The notes under the pieces: model-generated
Database searches by the model: none
What the model was told of the DNA's origin: nothing
Seen by the model: only the letters and a program-made list of their open reading frames with translations
Shown: piece after piece, positions 18,511 to 30,470 of the stretch
Layout of the letters: every line of letters starts with the position of its first letter
Numbering within the stretch: position 1 is the stretch's first letter
NCBI RefSeq assembly: GCF_902806685.2
Contig: NC_048555.1
Span: 13,268,001 to 13,332,000, forward strand
Direction of reading: 5' to 3'
DNA length: 64,000 nucleotides
Source: Maniola hyperantus
Taxonomy: Eukaryota; Arthropoda; Insecta; Lepidoptera; Nymphalidae
Program-made: the position numbers and the translations under genes

Positions 18511-19534
18511 GTTAAAGAAATCAAATCCCGGACATCCCGAATAGCTTGACGTCTACATGGTTATAACTGTTTTTTACTAAACAGTATTAATAGTTATTGT
18601 AGCATTTTCAATAAACTCGATAGAAAACACCTAAAACCCGCGTTAAGGTAAAACCAAACACTTGTAAGAAAATAAATCTTCAATACCACACTTAAATAGT
18701 TGATTTTCATCACATTTTCACTTGAATACTATGTTGCTTTGTTCCACCGCGCGTTACAAAATGACGGTTAGCATCTTTCTCCACAATGGCGCTTACGTGT
18801 ACTTCTAGCTTCTATGGTGCTTTCTTTTAGAGGAATAGCGCAAAAGCATTGCTCTTTATGTAAATGGAGTGTATGAGTGTATTATGTACGTCGTTGTAAC
18901 GTAAAGCCCGCCGCTTACTACACTCTGATATTATGAGTGTAAGTACCCAGTATATGTAAGTACAATACCTATACTTAAAGCACTTTTAGGTATTTAATAA
19001 AAGACAATGGTAGGTACCTAGTGACTCTGTTGGCAACTAAATTTTAGAGTACTCATCTTGTTTTTATTTAAACTTAATTTAATTTAGAACTGACAAACTT
19101 CATTTTTATTTATTTTATTTATTTTATATCTAATTAGAACGGCAGTGCCACTTACACTAACTAGATGATTAATAATAAATTTAAATACAAATAAAGGTAC
19201 AAGAAAAAAGACATAAAATACAAAACGATAAAAGATCAAAGAATTTTGAATATGTTTAGGCGCCAGTTGTGAGCCGATTGTTTATACTTAGTAGCATTTA
19301 AATATAGTCTTATTCCGTCTTTTTTTAGCAATATTAAAAAGAAAAAGATAAGTACCTACTCTAAAATCTTAGAGAAAAACATCACAATCGACTCCATTCA
19401 AACGTTAAATACGTCAGAAAGCTTAATAGAACCAAGTTTAAACGTAAGTCATAAAGGCAGATTTAATTTAACCAATTTGATAAGTTATTAAAATGTCTTC
19501 TGCGCATGGAAATAGATCGCAACGCGTCCTCTCA
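18511..19534. other. long unrecognised AT-rich stretch
   Basis: A fragment at 19318-19352 (tttttttagcaatattaaaaag) matches the MITE at 57847-58038. Nothing else is supported. Confidence 0.5.
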
Positions 19535-19680
19535 GAATGAAAAGGTCGTAGGCCGCCACGCTGGCCAAGTGCGGATTAGCAAACTTCACACACCTTTGAG
19601 AACATTATGGAGAACTCTTAGGTATGCAGGTTTTCTCATGTTTTCCTTCGAGTTAAAGCAAGTGATATTATTAAACTTTA
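19535..19680 (-). mobile_element. SINE-A body fragment
   Basis: cctctcagaatgaaaagg, ccacgctggccaagtgcgg, cttcacacacctttgagaac and tatggagaactcttagg in reverse orientation. Confidence 0.7.
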
Positions 19681-19770
19681 CTTGAACCTAGACCGAATAC
19701 CAACTAATAGTATATCTCCAGTTTCAACTCGAGCTGTGGTTTTACCGGAGCTTTTCATCCCTAATCCGCA

Positions 19771-19832
19771 GTCTAGGTAGAACTGGCGAGACCTACCTAG
19801 TCTAGGTAGAACTGGCGAGACCTACCTAGCTA
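19771..19832. repeat. 29-bp tandem duplication
   Basis: gtctaggtagaactggcgag and acctaccta occur twice in tandem; each unit is itself an interrupted palindrome (ctaggtag and ctacctag). Confidence 0.85.
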
Positions 19833-20754
19833 CTAGCATGGAATAACTCTATTTACAACGATCGCGATTGCCGAGACCACTAAATTGAAAAAACTTATAG
19901 AAGTGGTAAAAGAACAAAAGTTTTTCACCTCGCAGATGACTAGTGAAGCACCAGTGCGTGTTATGGTAACAAGTAATTTCTTGTATAGAAACAGGCGTTA
20001 CTTTGCGGAAATCCATGATATACAGTGAAATTTTTGAACGATGAGATTTTGGTTTATTGTACAAGTAATTTCAACAAACCTGACTGCGATTTGCACTGCA
20101 TCATATCTGGTCTCAAACTTTGAGGACTCGGAAGTGATCATTTAAACGGAAAAATGGTCTAGGCACAATAACTATTATTTTAAAAGATTTATTCAGTGAC
20201 ATGGTATGTCGTATGCAGTACGAAATGAACCTGAAAGTCTAGGTTAATAATTTACATTTAATATTTTTCCCTGGTCTTTAAAGCTTGGGTTGTTAGCTAA
20301 AATGCTACATATTTGAATTTCTATTAGCTAAAATAAAACGCAACCTCGGTTCATGTACTTACCTATATGAGTTATTTTATAGCTACAGATATTCTTTCTA
20401 TTAGAATTCTGTGTAAGACGATGTAACGAATCGTATATTCTGTTTGACTTGCTTAAATCTATACACGTACCTTGTTACGGATTACGATCAGCTGGCAACA
20501 GGATTTTAAAATGAAATAAAACTGAATGTTACCTCTAACATGTGTATTTTAGATTCTCTTTTAGTTGTTTCAGAATATCCTAGAAACACCACAAAAAGCC
20601 TTAAAATCTGTCGAGGCCTCAAACTTATCTTGAAAAAATTTGGTAAAGGAATAGGAAAAGCTTGCATCTTGGTGATGAAAATAGGATGACCCGGACGAAG
20701 TCGCGGGTTTCTAGTCTCACCATCCAATCTGACTCAATATCACCTCAAACCATC
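19833..20754. other. unrecognised
   Basis: Only a Helitron-like hairpin relic at 20692-20716 (cccggacgaagtcgcggg, ctag) is visible. Confidence 0.45.
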
Positions 20755-20960
20755 GCTGGCCCACTACAGAGCGAGGGTCTCCTCACAGAAAGAGAAGGGC
20801 GTCGGCCACCATAGTCAGATTGGCAGATTTCACACACCTTTGGGAACGTTATGGAGAACTCCCATGCACACAGGTTTCCTCGCGATGTTTTCCTTCACCG
20901 TTAAACCAACAATTTAATAACTTAAAATATATTATATAATTCTGAAAAGTTACAAGTCCT
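20755..20960 (-). mobile_element. SINE-A 3' two-thirds
   Basis: Reverse: ggcccactacagagcg, ggtctcctcacag, cacacacctttggg, atggagaactcccatgc, tcgcgatgttttccttcaccgtta. Confidence 0.7.
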
Positions 20961-20999
20961 AGTGCACTAGCTTTGTCGCGACTTTAATTGCCTACATAT

Positions 21000-21110
21000 G
21001 CAATTTATAGCCTATGTTACTTTTGCATAAAAAAGCTTTCTTATGGTGAAAGAATTATTAAAATCGGTTCCGCAGTTTCTCGATTACAAATATACAAACA
21101 AAAAATATTT
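21000..21110 (-). mobile_element. Helitron-like family 3 fragment
   Basis: atagcctatgttac, aaaaaagctttcttatggtgaaagaatt, aaaatcggttccgcag and tacaaacaaaa are shared with 1013-1208. Confidence 0.5.
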
Positions 21111-21685
21111 CTACTGCAGTCAAAGTTTATCCTATACCTACAATAAAATTCATTTAAATAACTTAATACTGCACTGGTCCGTAACGTATGAAGACGCAAA
21201 CTTAAATGAAACATGATCCGATCCCTAATTCAAACGTTCACACAATAAAATAAAAGGCTGCTATCCATAAAATTAATTAACGGAAACATCGCAGCACTGA
21301 AAACGAGCCTCACCAGGAAACGAACGGACGTCCCTCGCGGCCACTTCATTTCATTACTAATTCGCCGGACGTTCCCACTGAATTAAAATGGCCGTCCTAC
21401 CCTCGGAAAAACTGTCTTCAAAGTAAAATCCACCTTCTTCTCTTCAACTTGCTTTAGCATTAAAGGTTAGATTCGCTTGGAATTGTAATGGTTGTTTGGA
21501 TTGTTTGGAAGGTGAAGGCGTATCAGGATGGGCCACCAAGTGTTTTTTTAATCCATAATGGGCTGGAGCTACTGATAAGGCCGGCTATGATGTACGGCGA
21601 GGTGTGCAGGAATTTAGGACACTGGCCACTCGGAAAATGGTTTTGGTAAACGCAGTCTGTTTTGTTTTAATCGATACTTCCACAC
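21111..21685. other. nothing recognised
   Basis: No supported feature. Confidence 0.4.
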
Positions 21686-21689
21686 TAAT

Positions 21690-21995
21690 ATTATAAATGC
21701 GTCTGTCTGTCTGTCTATCTGCTAGCTTTCACAGCCCATCCGTTTAACCGTTAGCTTACATACCAAGGAAGGACATAGGGTCCCGAAAAATAAAGAATAT
21801 TACAAAAAACCTAAATCCACTTGGTTGTAGTCGCGGGTATTAAGTATATGCTTGGCACAGAGATAGCTTGCATTCAGGAGACGGATACAAGCTACTTTTC
21901 ATCCTGGAAAATAGGTTAAATCGTCCAAGTGGAAAATCAAAGAGCTCCCACAGGGTTTCAAAACCCTAAATCAAAGCTGACAAAGTCGCGGGCAT
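21690..21995 (+). mobile_element. Helitron-like family 2, two degenerate pieces
   Basis: gcgtctgtctgtctgtcta, ctgctagctttcacagcccatccgt, aacctaaatccac and gtcgcggg, then a second round ttgcattcaggagac, tcatcctggaaaata, agagctcccacaggg, aaagtcgcgggcatcat. Neither ends cleanly in CTAG. Confidence 0.55.
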
Positions 21996-22109
21996 CATTT
22001 GTGTTTTTATAATAAGAGAAATGTATTTTTTTAGTGTCCTTTTACCTACCTATCTACTGTCCTAAGTTTTTTTCAGTTTACTTGTACCTAGTAGTTTCTT
22101 AGTAAGGAT

Positions 22110-22205
22110 ACAATATGTTCTCCATAATGTTCTCAAAGGTGGGTGAAGTCCGCCAATCACAATTGGCCAGCGTGGTGGACTATGATCAAGCCCTTCTCAT
22201 ACATT
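22110..22205 (+). mobile_element. SINE-A fragment left of a MITE piece
   Basis: gttctccataatgttctcaaaggt, gtgaagtccgccaatc, ggccagcgtggtggactatg and cccttctca. Confidence 0.7.
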
Positions 22206-22325
22206 TCTCTTATCGCACACCCGCACGTCACCGGCGCTATCCCGCACCGAGACCCAGTTAGCGCGAGGGCTGTGCGGGTGTGTGAGGCGTTCCCCCGATC
22301 GCCATCTCAACCTGTCACGGAATAT
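22206..22325. mobile_element. fragment of the cgacaggt-gagatggcaatc MITE family
   Basis: gtgcgggtgtgtgaggcg and cgatcgccatctcaacctgtc match the right arm of the MITE at 40193-40329; the left arm is degenerate. Confidence 0.6.
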
Positions 22326-22329
22326 ACCT

Positions 22330-22440
22330 ACTCTCAAATGTGTGTAAAGTCTTCCAATCCACACTTAGCCAGCGTGGTAGACTTTGGCCAAACCTTGCTC
22401 ATTATGACAAGAGACCCCGGCTGCACAGTGCACACTAGTA
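22330..22440 (+). mobile_element. SINE-A fragment right of the MITE piece
   Basis: ctcaaatgtgtgtaaagtc, ccaatccacacttagccagcg and tagactttggcc; overlaps in content with the left fragment, so these are two SINE pieces and not one split copy. Confidence 0.65.
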
Positions 22441-22865
22441 AGTCGGCGCTTCCCAATTTTGACTTTTAATATGAAATCTGGTTTTAAGCTTAAAACGGTA
22501 GAAAAAATTTCGATTAATAATTTCCCTTTATAGGGAAGTATTCTCGCGCAAAGTCAGCTACTTCGTGCTCATAAACCATCGGCGTCCTTTAGTCCGACAG
22601 ACGTAATGAATGTACGCGGCACGACGCGGCACCGAACCCGGGACCCACCGCTGCGCCGTCGCACAACGACGAAGATGGATGGTTCCACCTTATTGTATTA
22701 GGGGGAGGTGCTACCTATGCAAATTACTACACTTGCTACTAGAGTCTTGAATTAAGTTTTTTTTAATTTGATGACTAGATTTACTTGTTTCACGGAAAAG
22801 CTACTTCAACTCCGAATGCTGTGGTGAATAAAGTTGTCTCAAGCTTTTTGGTCACAGCATAGCCG
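22441..22865. other. unrecognised, tRNA-like patch
   Basis: caccgaacccgggacccacc followed by gctgcgccgtc at 22632-22665 looks like the reverse of a tRNA-type head; similar patches are at 23755 and 62600. Confidence 0.35.
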
Positions 22866-22869
22866 CACC

Positions 22870-23040
22870 TCGATTGCGATAAACTGACAGCTACAATGTC
22901 ACGATCGCAATCACCTGTGATTGGTTGATGCTCGCTCAGCATTGGCTACAATGCATTGTTACAACAAGAATACCAGAAATTCAGCCAATCACAACAATTG
23001 CGATTGTAATAATGATTGATGCAGGTTTTGCGGAATCAAC
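22870..23040. mobile_element. CCAAT-rich dispersed element, copy 1
   Basis: Shares with 60715-60895 the blocks ctcgattgcg, tgacagctacaatgtcacg, atcgcaatcacct, tgattggttga, attggctacaatg, ttcagccaatcac and gattgtaataatgattgatgca. Loosely palindromic, so MITE-like. Confidence 0.65.
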
Positions 23041-23182
23041 CTACTGGTCCTAGGCTCGGAAAAAAAATTCATCGTTGGGCTGAACCATTTGACATTCGGC
23101 GGCCAAGTGCGAGTCGGAGTAACACACGAATGGTTCCTTCACCATCCACCATCTTCATCCAATTCACATTCCTCAACCTTCG

Positions 23183-23320
23183 TACGCAGCAGAAAATAAT
23201 GTACATCGACCTTTAGGAAGAGATAGCGGTTTTGTAGAGCATTGCAGTGACAGAGACAACGCTCTACAAAGCTGAAATCTCATTCTAAAGGTCGATCCTA
23301 TATTATTTTCTGCCGTGTAT
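23183..23320. mobile_element. MITE (cggcagaaagt family), copy 2
   Basis: tacgcagcagaaaataatgt with acatcgaccttta pairs with taaaggtcgat and attattttctgccgtgta; inner pair gtagagcattg and caacgctctac. Confidence 0.8.
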
Positions 23321-23344
23321 GGCCATTTAGAAATTCGCCATCTT

Positions 23345-23710
23345 GGTTTTTAGGGTTCCGTAGCCGAATGGCAAAAAACGGAACCCTTATAGATTCGTCA
23401 TGTCTGTTTGTCTTTCCGTCCGTATGTCACAGCCACTTTTTCCGAAACTATAAGAGCACTGTTGAAACTTGGTAAATAGATGTATTCTGTGAACCGCATT
23501 AAGATTTTTACACAAAAATAGAAAAAAAACAATAAATTTTGGGGTTTCCCATACTTAGAACTAAAACTCAAAAAAAATTTTTTCATAGCGGCAATAGAAA
23601 TACACTCTGAAAATTTAAATTTACCTATTACGAAAGATAGAAGGAGGCCCCCGTCGCGTCGCGGTAATAGGGTCCCGTTACCACTCTTTGGTACGGAACC
23701 CTATGAAGAT
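23345..23710 (+). repeat. dispersed repeat (agggttcc family), long copy
   Basis: Starts tagggttccgtagccgaatgg, has ggaacccttatag, gtctgtttgtctttccgtccg, tcatagcggcaatag, tacactctgaaaattt and closes near tttggtacggaacccta, so both ends carry an inverted ggttccgta motif. Confidence 0.65.
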
Positions 23711-24114
23711 AGAGCAGAAGCGAGCACGTGCCATGAAACAGGGCGGAAACCGAACCTGCGACCCACCGCGCGTCATAATGACACGGCACACTGCGGCGAC
23801 TCAGGCCGATGGGCGATGAAGATAAATCGCTTACCGTTTGACGTTGGAGCTGCTTAAGATATTACTTACATTATACCTACTGTTAGATACTTTCTAAGAT
23901 AAACTAACTTTGTGTTACAATCATATTTTAATTTGACGTTGATTGTGACTTCAGACCAAAGATAAAGGAAAATTAAGCTCCATATATTTTTAATTGACAA
24001 GTAAAGCGTGAGTAGATTTATCTAAAGGCAAACGTACTTTCAAAATTGTAAATCCCTTTAATAACTTCATATTATTTCAACTCACCGAAAATTTTACTTT
24101 TATTTTTATTAATT
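23711..24114. other. unrecognised, tRNA-like patch
   Basis: aaaccgaacctgcgacccacc at 23749-23769 resembles the reverse of a SINE head; nothing else. Confidence 0.35.
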
Positions 24115-24255
24115 TTGTATTTAGTATATACGGTAGTGGTATATGGGGAGCGGATGGATGAGGTAGGTGGAGGACGGTGTTTGGTGGCGCGCTCTTGGAA
24201 AGGCCATGTCCAGCAGTGGACGCAAACATGCTGATGGATTGGATTGGATACCTAT
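24115..24255 (+). pseudogene. RTE LINE 3' tail
   Basis: ggtggcgcgctcttggaaagg, catgtccagcagtggacg and ctgatggattgg are the last codons and tail of an RTE element, as at 62140-62215. Confidence 0.55.
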
Positions 24256-24529
24256 GCTTAAGACAAATGTATTTGCAGTGCTTGGCGTGGTACAGCTGGA
24301 CCAATGTACTATTATGTATAGCTAATAAATAAAATTGAATTGAATTGAATTGAATTTTACATACTACGCATTAGACGGTCATTCAACAACGAACTAAACA
24401 ACGATCAAAAAAATTCGCGGTCTTTTGCCTAAGTAGTTATACGTTGCAGTATGATACATTGACAGCCATTTGACAGGTTCATAAAAAAGAAACAAGGAAT
24501 TACTTCGACTTAACAGAATTAATTCGTTC

Positions 24530-24610
24530 TCTGTCTGTACATCTGTCTGTATGTATGTCAAGACCCGTCAAGGGAATCAAAACTTATAGGGTACCTCCTA
24601 CTTCTCGTTG
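24530..24610 (+). repeat. dispersed repeat (agggttcc family) fragment
   Basis: tgtctgtatgtatgtcaag, cgtcaagggaatcaaaact and tatagggtacctcc match 61560-61620. Confidence 0.55.
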
Positions 24611-26934
24611 ACCTAGAATCTTGAAAAGCAAATAGCAATGTACTATAATAGTACAAGTAGGTACGTAAAAGGTAAAATCCGAAAACAAATAACCATTTTT
24701 TACGTGTGCATTGTAAAGATGCAAACGTGTTTTAAACATTAAATAAATAAAAAAGTATGTTAAATATTTATACAAAGTTCATAGTACAAATTGTGCCCGA
24801 ACGACACAGTAGAAAACCATAAAATCAATCGAATCGGAATTTAATCACGAACGAGAAATCAGTAAACATTTATCAAGTTGACGCAACTCTATAACAGTGA
24901 GAGTTAAATAAATAACGACTGTTATAGATCAAAATTAAAGAAACGATAGTTAGCTTTAGTAAGAGCAAGACTTGTATTTTATAAAGTCAACATCAAGTGC
25001 ATTGCTGAGTCAGACAGGTTCCGCGGGCATTCCAGCAAAAAAGAACTCGGGGACAAAACGTTGTAAACGCCACGTTTATCTCTTTTAAAAACAAACCATG
25101 TTCATTTAGTGTAAGGTATAAATCAGGAAGATTACGGTACTCAGCGCACTCCCTTGCATCACACCAACTAGTACCAGTTCTTCAGTGATATAGAACGTGA
25201 CAAGGGCTGGGCGATCACTCAATAAAATAGGTTTTATTTCCAGAATACAAAAGATCAATGTCCTTTACCTTTTTATTTAAGGTTTACATAGCTTTCTTTA
25301 TTGCTCACGCAGTCGAATGCCTAAGTGAATTCTGGGATGACCTATTCTTCAAAAATCAACTGTATACACACAAGTTTAAAGGTATGTTTTGTTGGTTTCG
25401 AACTGGTTTATCGGTCGATTGGCGATTGTATAAGTTTATCTGTCGAACGTCAATTAGCGTTGCTAAGGGACCGGTTCGACCCACTTCGCCAAGAGGCGAT
25501 GGATATGAAATGAGACGAGACGAGACGTTGACTTTTCCGTTTCCGATGGACGCCTAACATACTTCTGTCCAACCGATACAAGTTGCGAGCATAAATGAAA
25601 TGTTTTATAGAAATAAATTGAGCTGAAACTTGAAATCATTTAATTTCTTCATCGAAGCTTTAATTGTTATACCTATGTACTCAAAGAATCAGTTAAAAAA
25701 GTGTATAAGTAATTGAATTTGTTTCTGTTTATGTCACTCTATGCTCATTTGATTTGTAAACTGCGTAGGAATTTTAACAAACGGTATGACCAGCTCTCCG
25801 AGGCGTAAAAGACAAAAATAGGTAAATTAAAATCTTCGGTTACCCGATGTTACGGGATGATGTTGATGTATATCCAAAGGTATGGTAAGGTATGTCCAAG
25901 TATTCTGTAGTCTAACATTGTGACAGGTAATGAGTTATTGGTGCAAGGCTGAATTAAAAAAATACGCGTTGAATTGAGAACCTCCTTCTTTTTGGAAGTC
26001 AGTTATATAGCACGACTTATTAGATAATGTGCTAAACTCAACTTCGGCAGCGACTGTCAATTGCTATCTACTAGCTAACTAGATAATAGCCAATTGATAG
26101 GAATGCAAGAGATACAGATAGCACGAGTGAGTGTGCAAATACAGGTGCACTAGCGGGCGTCACTAACTGGGCGCGTTTGGAAACCTCGTAGCCTCGTAGT
26201 TTTAAGTTCGCATAAAAATTATCACCACTATTTATAATCATCTTACAATTAATGCAAACCGACTATCAAAAAGCGTAATTTTTTACCTACTTTGAATAAA
26301 CGTTTTGACTTTGACTATATCCTCCCTCACCCTCATTGTCCGACGGGACAGCAATCCGACACAACCTGAGAGAGAACATGCGCAGGACCAACGGCTTTAC
26401 GGGCTCTTCGAGATACGGCTGTGTAATACTGCCAACTTTCTAACTCTGGGCTGTTATGATCCGATATTACTAGATACTAGATCTAGATCATCAAATTAGG
26501 CAATTTATCAGTCATATAAATAGTAACTCCCAAGATATATTAGTATAAAAGAGAAGCTTGTATGGAAATAGCAGGCGACATGGCCGCACGTGGTTCGAAT
26601 TCAAATTACGAGCCTATAAGATCCTGTTTAGCCCTAACGGTTTACGGATTTAAAGCAAAGTGGATATAAAGCATTCCTTTATCTCGTCTGATCCTTTTAC
26701 TATAAAGACTCTTTATGCAACCGCATTGCTTTTAACCGACCAAATAAAAACAAATCGACTACTTTATTTTATTTTTTTCAGTGGATGTATTTCGCATTAT
26801 GAATAGGAACTTTTGTTTTTTTTTATTGTGTATCAACGATCACAAAATCATAAAATATTATGTTCTATTCATATTGTGTGCTTTCATTCACACCACATCA
26901 AAACACCAGCGTAGTTCCTTATTTATGAATCTTT
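24611..26934. other. 2.3-kb unrecognised stretch
   Basis: AT-rich, short unsupported frames only. I looked for tRNA-like boxes, TIRs and Helitron ends and saw none that I trust. Confidence 0.5.
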
Positions 26935-27090
26935 TTACACGACTGTCCAATAAAAGGACTGTAATGTTTTCAGGGTTCATGTAAGTAGGTAAGTTCCTTT
27001 ATTCCACCATAACTTCTAAATGCCTGAACAGATATGGATGTGTGGGGTATCGTTAGGATCCTTACATCATGCAGAGTGACAGTAGCTATG
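26935..27090 (+). repeat. dispersed repeat (acacgactgcccaa family), best copy
   Basis: ttacacgactgtccaa, aaggactgtaatgttttcagggttcatg, tccaccataacttctaaatgcctgaacag and ggggtatcgttaggatccttacatcat in one continuous run. Confidence 0.65.
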
Positions 27091-27109
27091 TGCAGACTGT
27101 TCCACTGTT

Positions 27110-27440
27110 GTCTAGAGCTCTTTTACATGACCGCATTTGATTATTTACAGCGCGCTCATAACAAATGTAGTTCGGTTTTCATTTATTATTCCAATGAGGA
27201 CCAAACTACGTTCCTATGGACTGCGCCGCGCCGGGGAGCGCGCTAGGGAAACTTCTCTTAAATCCATATAAGATGATTCAGATTCCCTGCCCGCAGCATC
27301 CGATCGTCTCTTAATCCGTAATCTTGCTTCATAACACAAGCTCATCAGTATTGCGGTCACGTAACACAACATCTTGTGCCTTTTTGTTTCACCCGCCGCC
27401 GCGCGCCGCCGCCGCTCGGGGAGCTACCGAACAAAGTAAT
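27110..27440. other. GC-rich patches, unexplained
   Basis: 27220-27265 (ctgcgccgcgccggggagcgcgctaggg) resembles 42213-42250. 27388-27425 is a ccgccgcgcgcc-rich block. No exon or protein can be supported. Confidence 0.4.
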
Positions 27441-27624
27441 AAATGACATTATTACGTGGTTTCCATAAATTATATAATCGGTTGGCAATATTTAATATTC
27501 TTTTCAATTCTTCCATTGATATTTCGCATGTTTTTGCAAAAAGGCAAACCAAAACCCATCATATCGCTGCCAAAATCAAATTCGACCATCGAATTATTTG
27601 TCCTTAGATAAGTTTTAAGAAGCC

Positions 27625-27700
27625 GAGAACTCTCGGGGATGCAGGTTTCCGTACGATGTTTCCTTCACCGTTAAAGGAAGTAATATTCATAAATGCTTAA
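27625..27700 (-). mobile_element. SINE-A fragment
   Basis: gagaactctcggggatgcagg, gtttccgtacgatg and tttccttcaccgttaaa in reverse order. Confidence 0.6.
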
Positions 27701-27702
27701 AA

Positions 27703-27912
27703 TCATCGATACAAATGACAAGATATGGTCAAGCGAATAAAATTTTCCACGGTTTTGGAATCGAATAAATCAGCGCCACCTCTTAGATACTAATGAACGA
27801 CCTGTTTGAATCCAGACGTCACTGAGGTTGCATTGGTGCTAAAGCACCACTGAGTCGGTGCCATTTTGTTCCTTCAATAACCCTGTCCATACGAAATAAT
27901 ATATAAGTCAAT
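27703..27912. repeat. 210-bp dispersed element, copy 1
   Basis: About 90% identical to 33170-33375 through taaatgacaagatatg-like start, cagcgccacctcttagatac, aatgaacgac, cagacgtcactgagg and ccatacgaa-taatatataagtcaat. The central hairpin is broken here by caccactg. Confidence 0.75.
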
Positions 27913-27944
27913 AGCTTAAGATTGTGCTTGCCTGCGATGGAATT

Positions 27945-28110
27945 CAGGACTAAATAAATAAATAAAAATCTTTTTTATTCGAATAAACTTTTACAAGTAC
28001 TTTCGAATAGTCGGATGCATCTACCACTGGTTCGGAATTCCTTTCCTACCGAGAAGAACCAGCAAGAAACTCGGCGGTTGCTCCCGCCGACTCCCCGAAA
28101 AGGAGTCCGA
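27945..28110 (-). mobile_element. LINE 3' UTR tail
   Basis: Reverse: (aata)n, ctttttattcgaataaac, ttttacaagtac, gatgcatctaccactgg, ctaccgagaagaaccagc and aagaaactcggcgg. Same tail as 33686-33825. Confidence 0.65.
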
Positions 28111-28425
28111 ACCACTATGCTATCACCAATTTAAAATTAAGTAGGTACTTGTAATGTATCTGTTATCTAACATTTAAATTTAAACTCAAAATACGAGTTT
28201 GAATTTGAATGTCACAAAAGTTATCTGAGTACTTTATCTTCTCACGAAAATAGCTGGTAATTGATTATACCAATTTAAATGTAGCAGCTATCGGGGAAAG
28301 TTGACGAACCGTGCGAAATTAAGTCACTATAGAGATTAAATTGGTATTAAATTATTTTCTCATACAAATTGATTACCTAAAGAGAAAGGCAACATTTTGA
28401 AAATAAAATTTTAGTAAGATACCTA

Positions 28426-28630
28426 CTAGCCTATGCCTACGACTTCGTCCGTGTGAACTACTCAAACTTCAAACCGCTATTTTACCTTCTTGGGGATTGA
28501 ATTTTCGAAAATCCTTTCTTAGCGGATGTCTACGTCATAATAGCAATCTGCATGCCAAACAGCCCGATCCGTCCAGTAGTTTGAGCTGTGCGTTGATAGA
28601 TTAGTCAGTCAGTCACCTTTTCCTTTTATA
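28426..28630 (-). mobile_element. Helitron-like family 1
   Basis: Reverse: CTAG at 28426, hairpin tacgacttcgtccgtg, then aaatcctttcttagcgg, tagcaatctgcatgcca, cagtcagtcac and ccttttata. Its 5' end is replaced by the start of the neighbouring family 2 element. Confidence 0.75.
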
Positions 28631-28848
28631 TCACTTCACTACCCCTATTATAAATCTGAAAGTGTGTTGGTTTGTCCTTCAATCACGTCGCAACGGAGCA
28701 ACGGATCGACGTGATTTTTTATAGTTTAAGACCTGGAAAGGGTCATAGGCATAGACAAGGGCTATTTTTTATCCCGGAAAATCAAAGAGTTCCCACGGGA
28801 TTTTTAAAAACCTAAATCCACGCGTTCGAAGTCTCGGGCATCAGCTAG
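28631..28848 (+). mobile_element. Helitron-like family 2, full length
   Basis: Begins TC after A, has gaaagtgtgttggtttgtcc, tcacgtcgcaacgga, ttttttatcccgg, gagttcccacggga, the hairpin ccacgcgttcgaagtctcggg and ends CTAG before T. Confidence 0.8.
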
Positions 28849-29345
28849 TATTAAGATAATATAAGGTTTCAATCATTTTGTACCTACATCAAAAATGGGA
28901 GAGTCACAGTTCATCTTATCTTCCTACCTATTGCTACGCTATTTGGCCAATTTTAATGATTCCTTATTTATTTTGATAGAAAAACTTCTCAAAATGCTCT
29001 TTCATCAGCTATTTTAAAGAAATTCCGTTTTATTTTCGTTAAACTGCTGTTTACTGTATTAAAGAATTCAAAACGGCTAAAGTACACACCAGTAGGTACT
29101 GGCAAAGTAGATCAGCAACTATTAAAAAAAGTGGTTTTACCTTTAGTGCTTTGAAATGAATACAGAAAGAGTTGGAAAGTGGATCGAAGCAGCTTTTCAC
29201 GTAATGTCTATCATTTAGCACTTTGAGCGTCTCGTTGTAAACTAGCTGCTAAAGATCTTCATGCTCTCATTTTATTCATCAATCAATTTATTTAATGCTG
29301 GGTATTATCGCAATCTTATTTTAAGCTTAAAATAAATACAGCCCA
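28849..29345. other. nothing recognised
   Basis: No supported feature. Confidence 0.4.
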
Positions 29346-29347
29346 CC

Positions 29348-29480
29348 ATAATAATAATAATAATAATAGTTTTTATTGTCAGGCATAAAAAAACCAATAT
29401 ACACATAAAAAGTTACAATAAAATAAAAGTTACATTATAAAGCATACACATAATACATTAGTGAACTTACAACTAACTGT
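29348..29480 (-). mobile_element. probable LINE 3' tail with (aat)n
   Basis: (aat)6 followed by gtttttattgtcaggc and an A/T-rich body resembles the reverse of a LINE 3' end with its simple-sequence tail; no coding part. Confidence 0.35.
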
Positions 29481-29821
29481 AATGGTAAAAAAAACTCATT
29501 TCAGAACTCTTATCATGGTGTACTGATAGCCAATAACTAAAAATCTGGGCATTCCCTTCACAAACGACCTTGAGTATTGTATTGATAGAGCTCCGAAGTA
29601 TTTTCCGAAAGGATGCTAAAATAAATGAAAATTACAACGATTAAAAACTAATGAAATCTAAATTAAACTATATATTATTTATGTTGACCGGCAATTTCAC
29701 AAAGTGTATCGTGCATTACCTACAGTTATAACTGTGATAAACAAACAATAGAAATAAAAGATAAATAATCGATGATAAATAACAAAAAATAAGCAATATT
29801 TACTGAACTAAGAACGAATAC

Positions 29822-30000
29822 AGCACGCACCTCTAAATTTTCGGAGCTATAGTACGATTTAAAGTAATTAAATAAAACCTGCATGCCTGAGAGTTCTCCA
29901 TAATGTTCTCAAAGGAGTGTGAAGTCTCCCAATGCAATGCATAACCCAGCGTGGTGAACTATGGCCGAAGCTCTTTTCATGATGAAAGTGACTACACCCC
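29822..30000 (+). mobile_element. SINE-A body fragment
   Basis: gcacgcacctctaaattttcgga, cctgcatgcctgagagttctcc, tctcaaaggagtgtgaagtc and cccagcgtggtgaactatgg. Confidence 0.7.
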
Positions 30001-30337
30001 TGATCATACCATAGACTTACATATCTACAGGTAAAATCATATAGAGCTTTAAAAGTTCAACAGAATTTTCTTTTTAAAACAAAATTAACATTTTAACCTC
30101 CAATAAAAGCTACCCTCGTCCATTTGACGCGCCATACATCACTCGCCGCCCGGCTCCGCCTGTCCACGTTTTCAATAAACCCCTCGCTCTATGGCTCTGC
30201 CCGCTGCACATAACTCGCAACCCTGCTTGTTTATGTTGGTTTGTTTGCATACATGTACACTTTGTTAAGTAACAAAACAAAACAAACAAAAGTGCTTACC
30301 TAGCATACTTTTTAAAACCACTGGGAACCTGGTAAAG

Positions 30338-30470
30338 AGCCTCAAAGCTTTATGGTTAAGAAGCGGACTGAATTCCGAAAGGTCGGTGACTCAATCCCAC
30401 CCGTTGCACTACTGTCGTACGACGCCATACAAGCGAGACAGCAATAGTTGATGAACTAAAAACTCCTTAG
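30338..30470 (+). mobile_element. SINE-B head
   Basis: agagcctcaaagcttta, gcggactgaattccgaaaggtc, cccacccgttgcactac and gtcgtac. Confidence 0.65.

Noticed and set aside
25258..25557. 99-codon ORF preceded by a pyrimidine tract and ag
   Set aside because: Composition is not gene-like, another frame is open over the same region, and no family is recognised.
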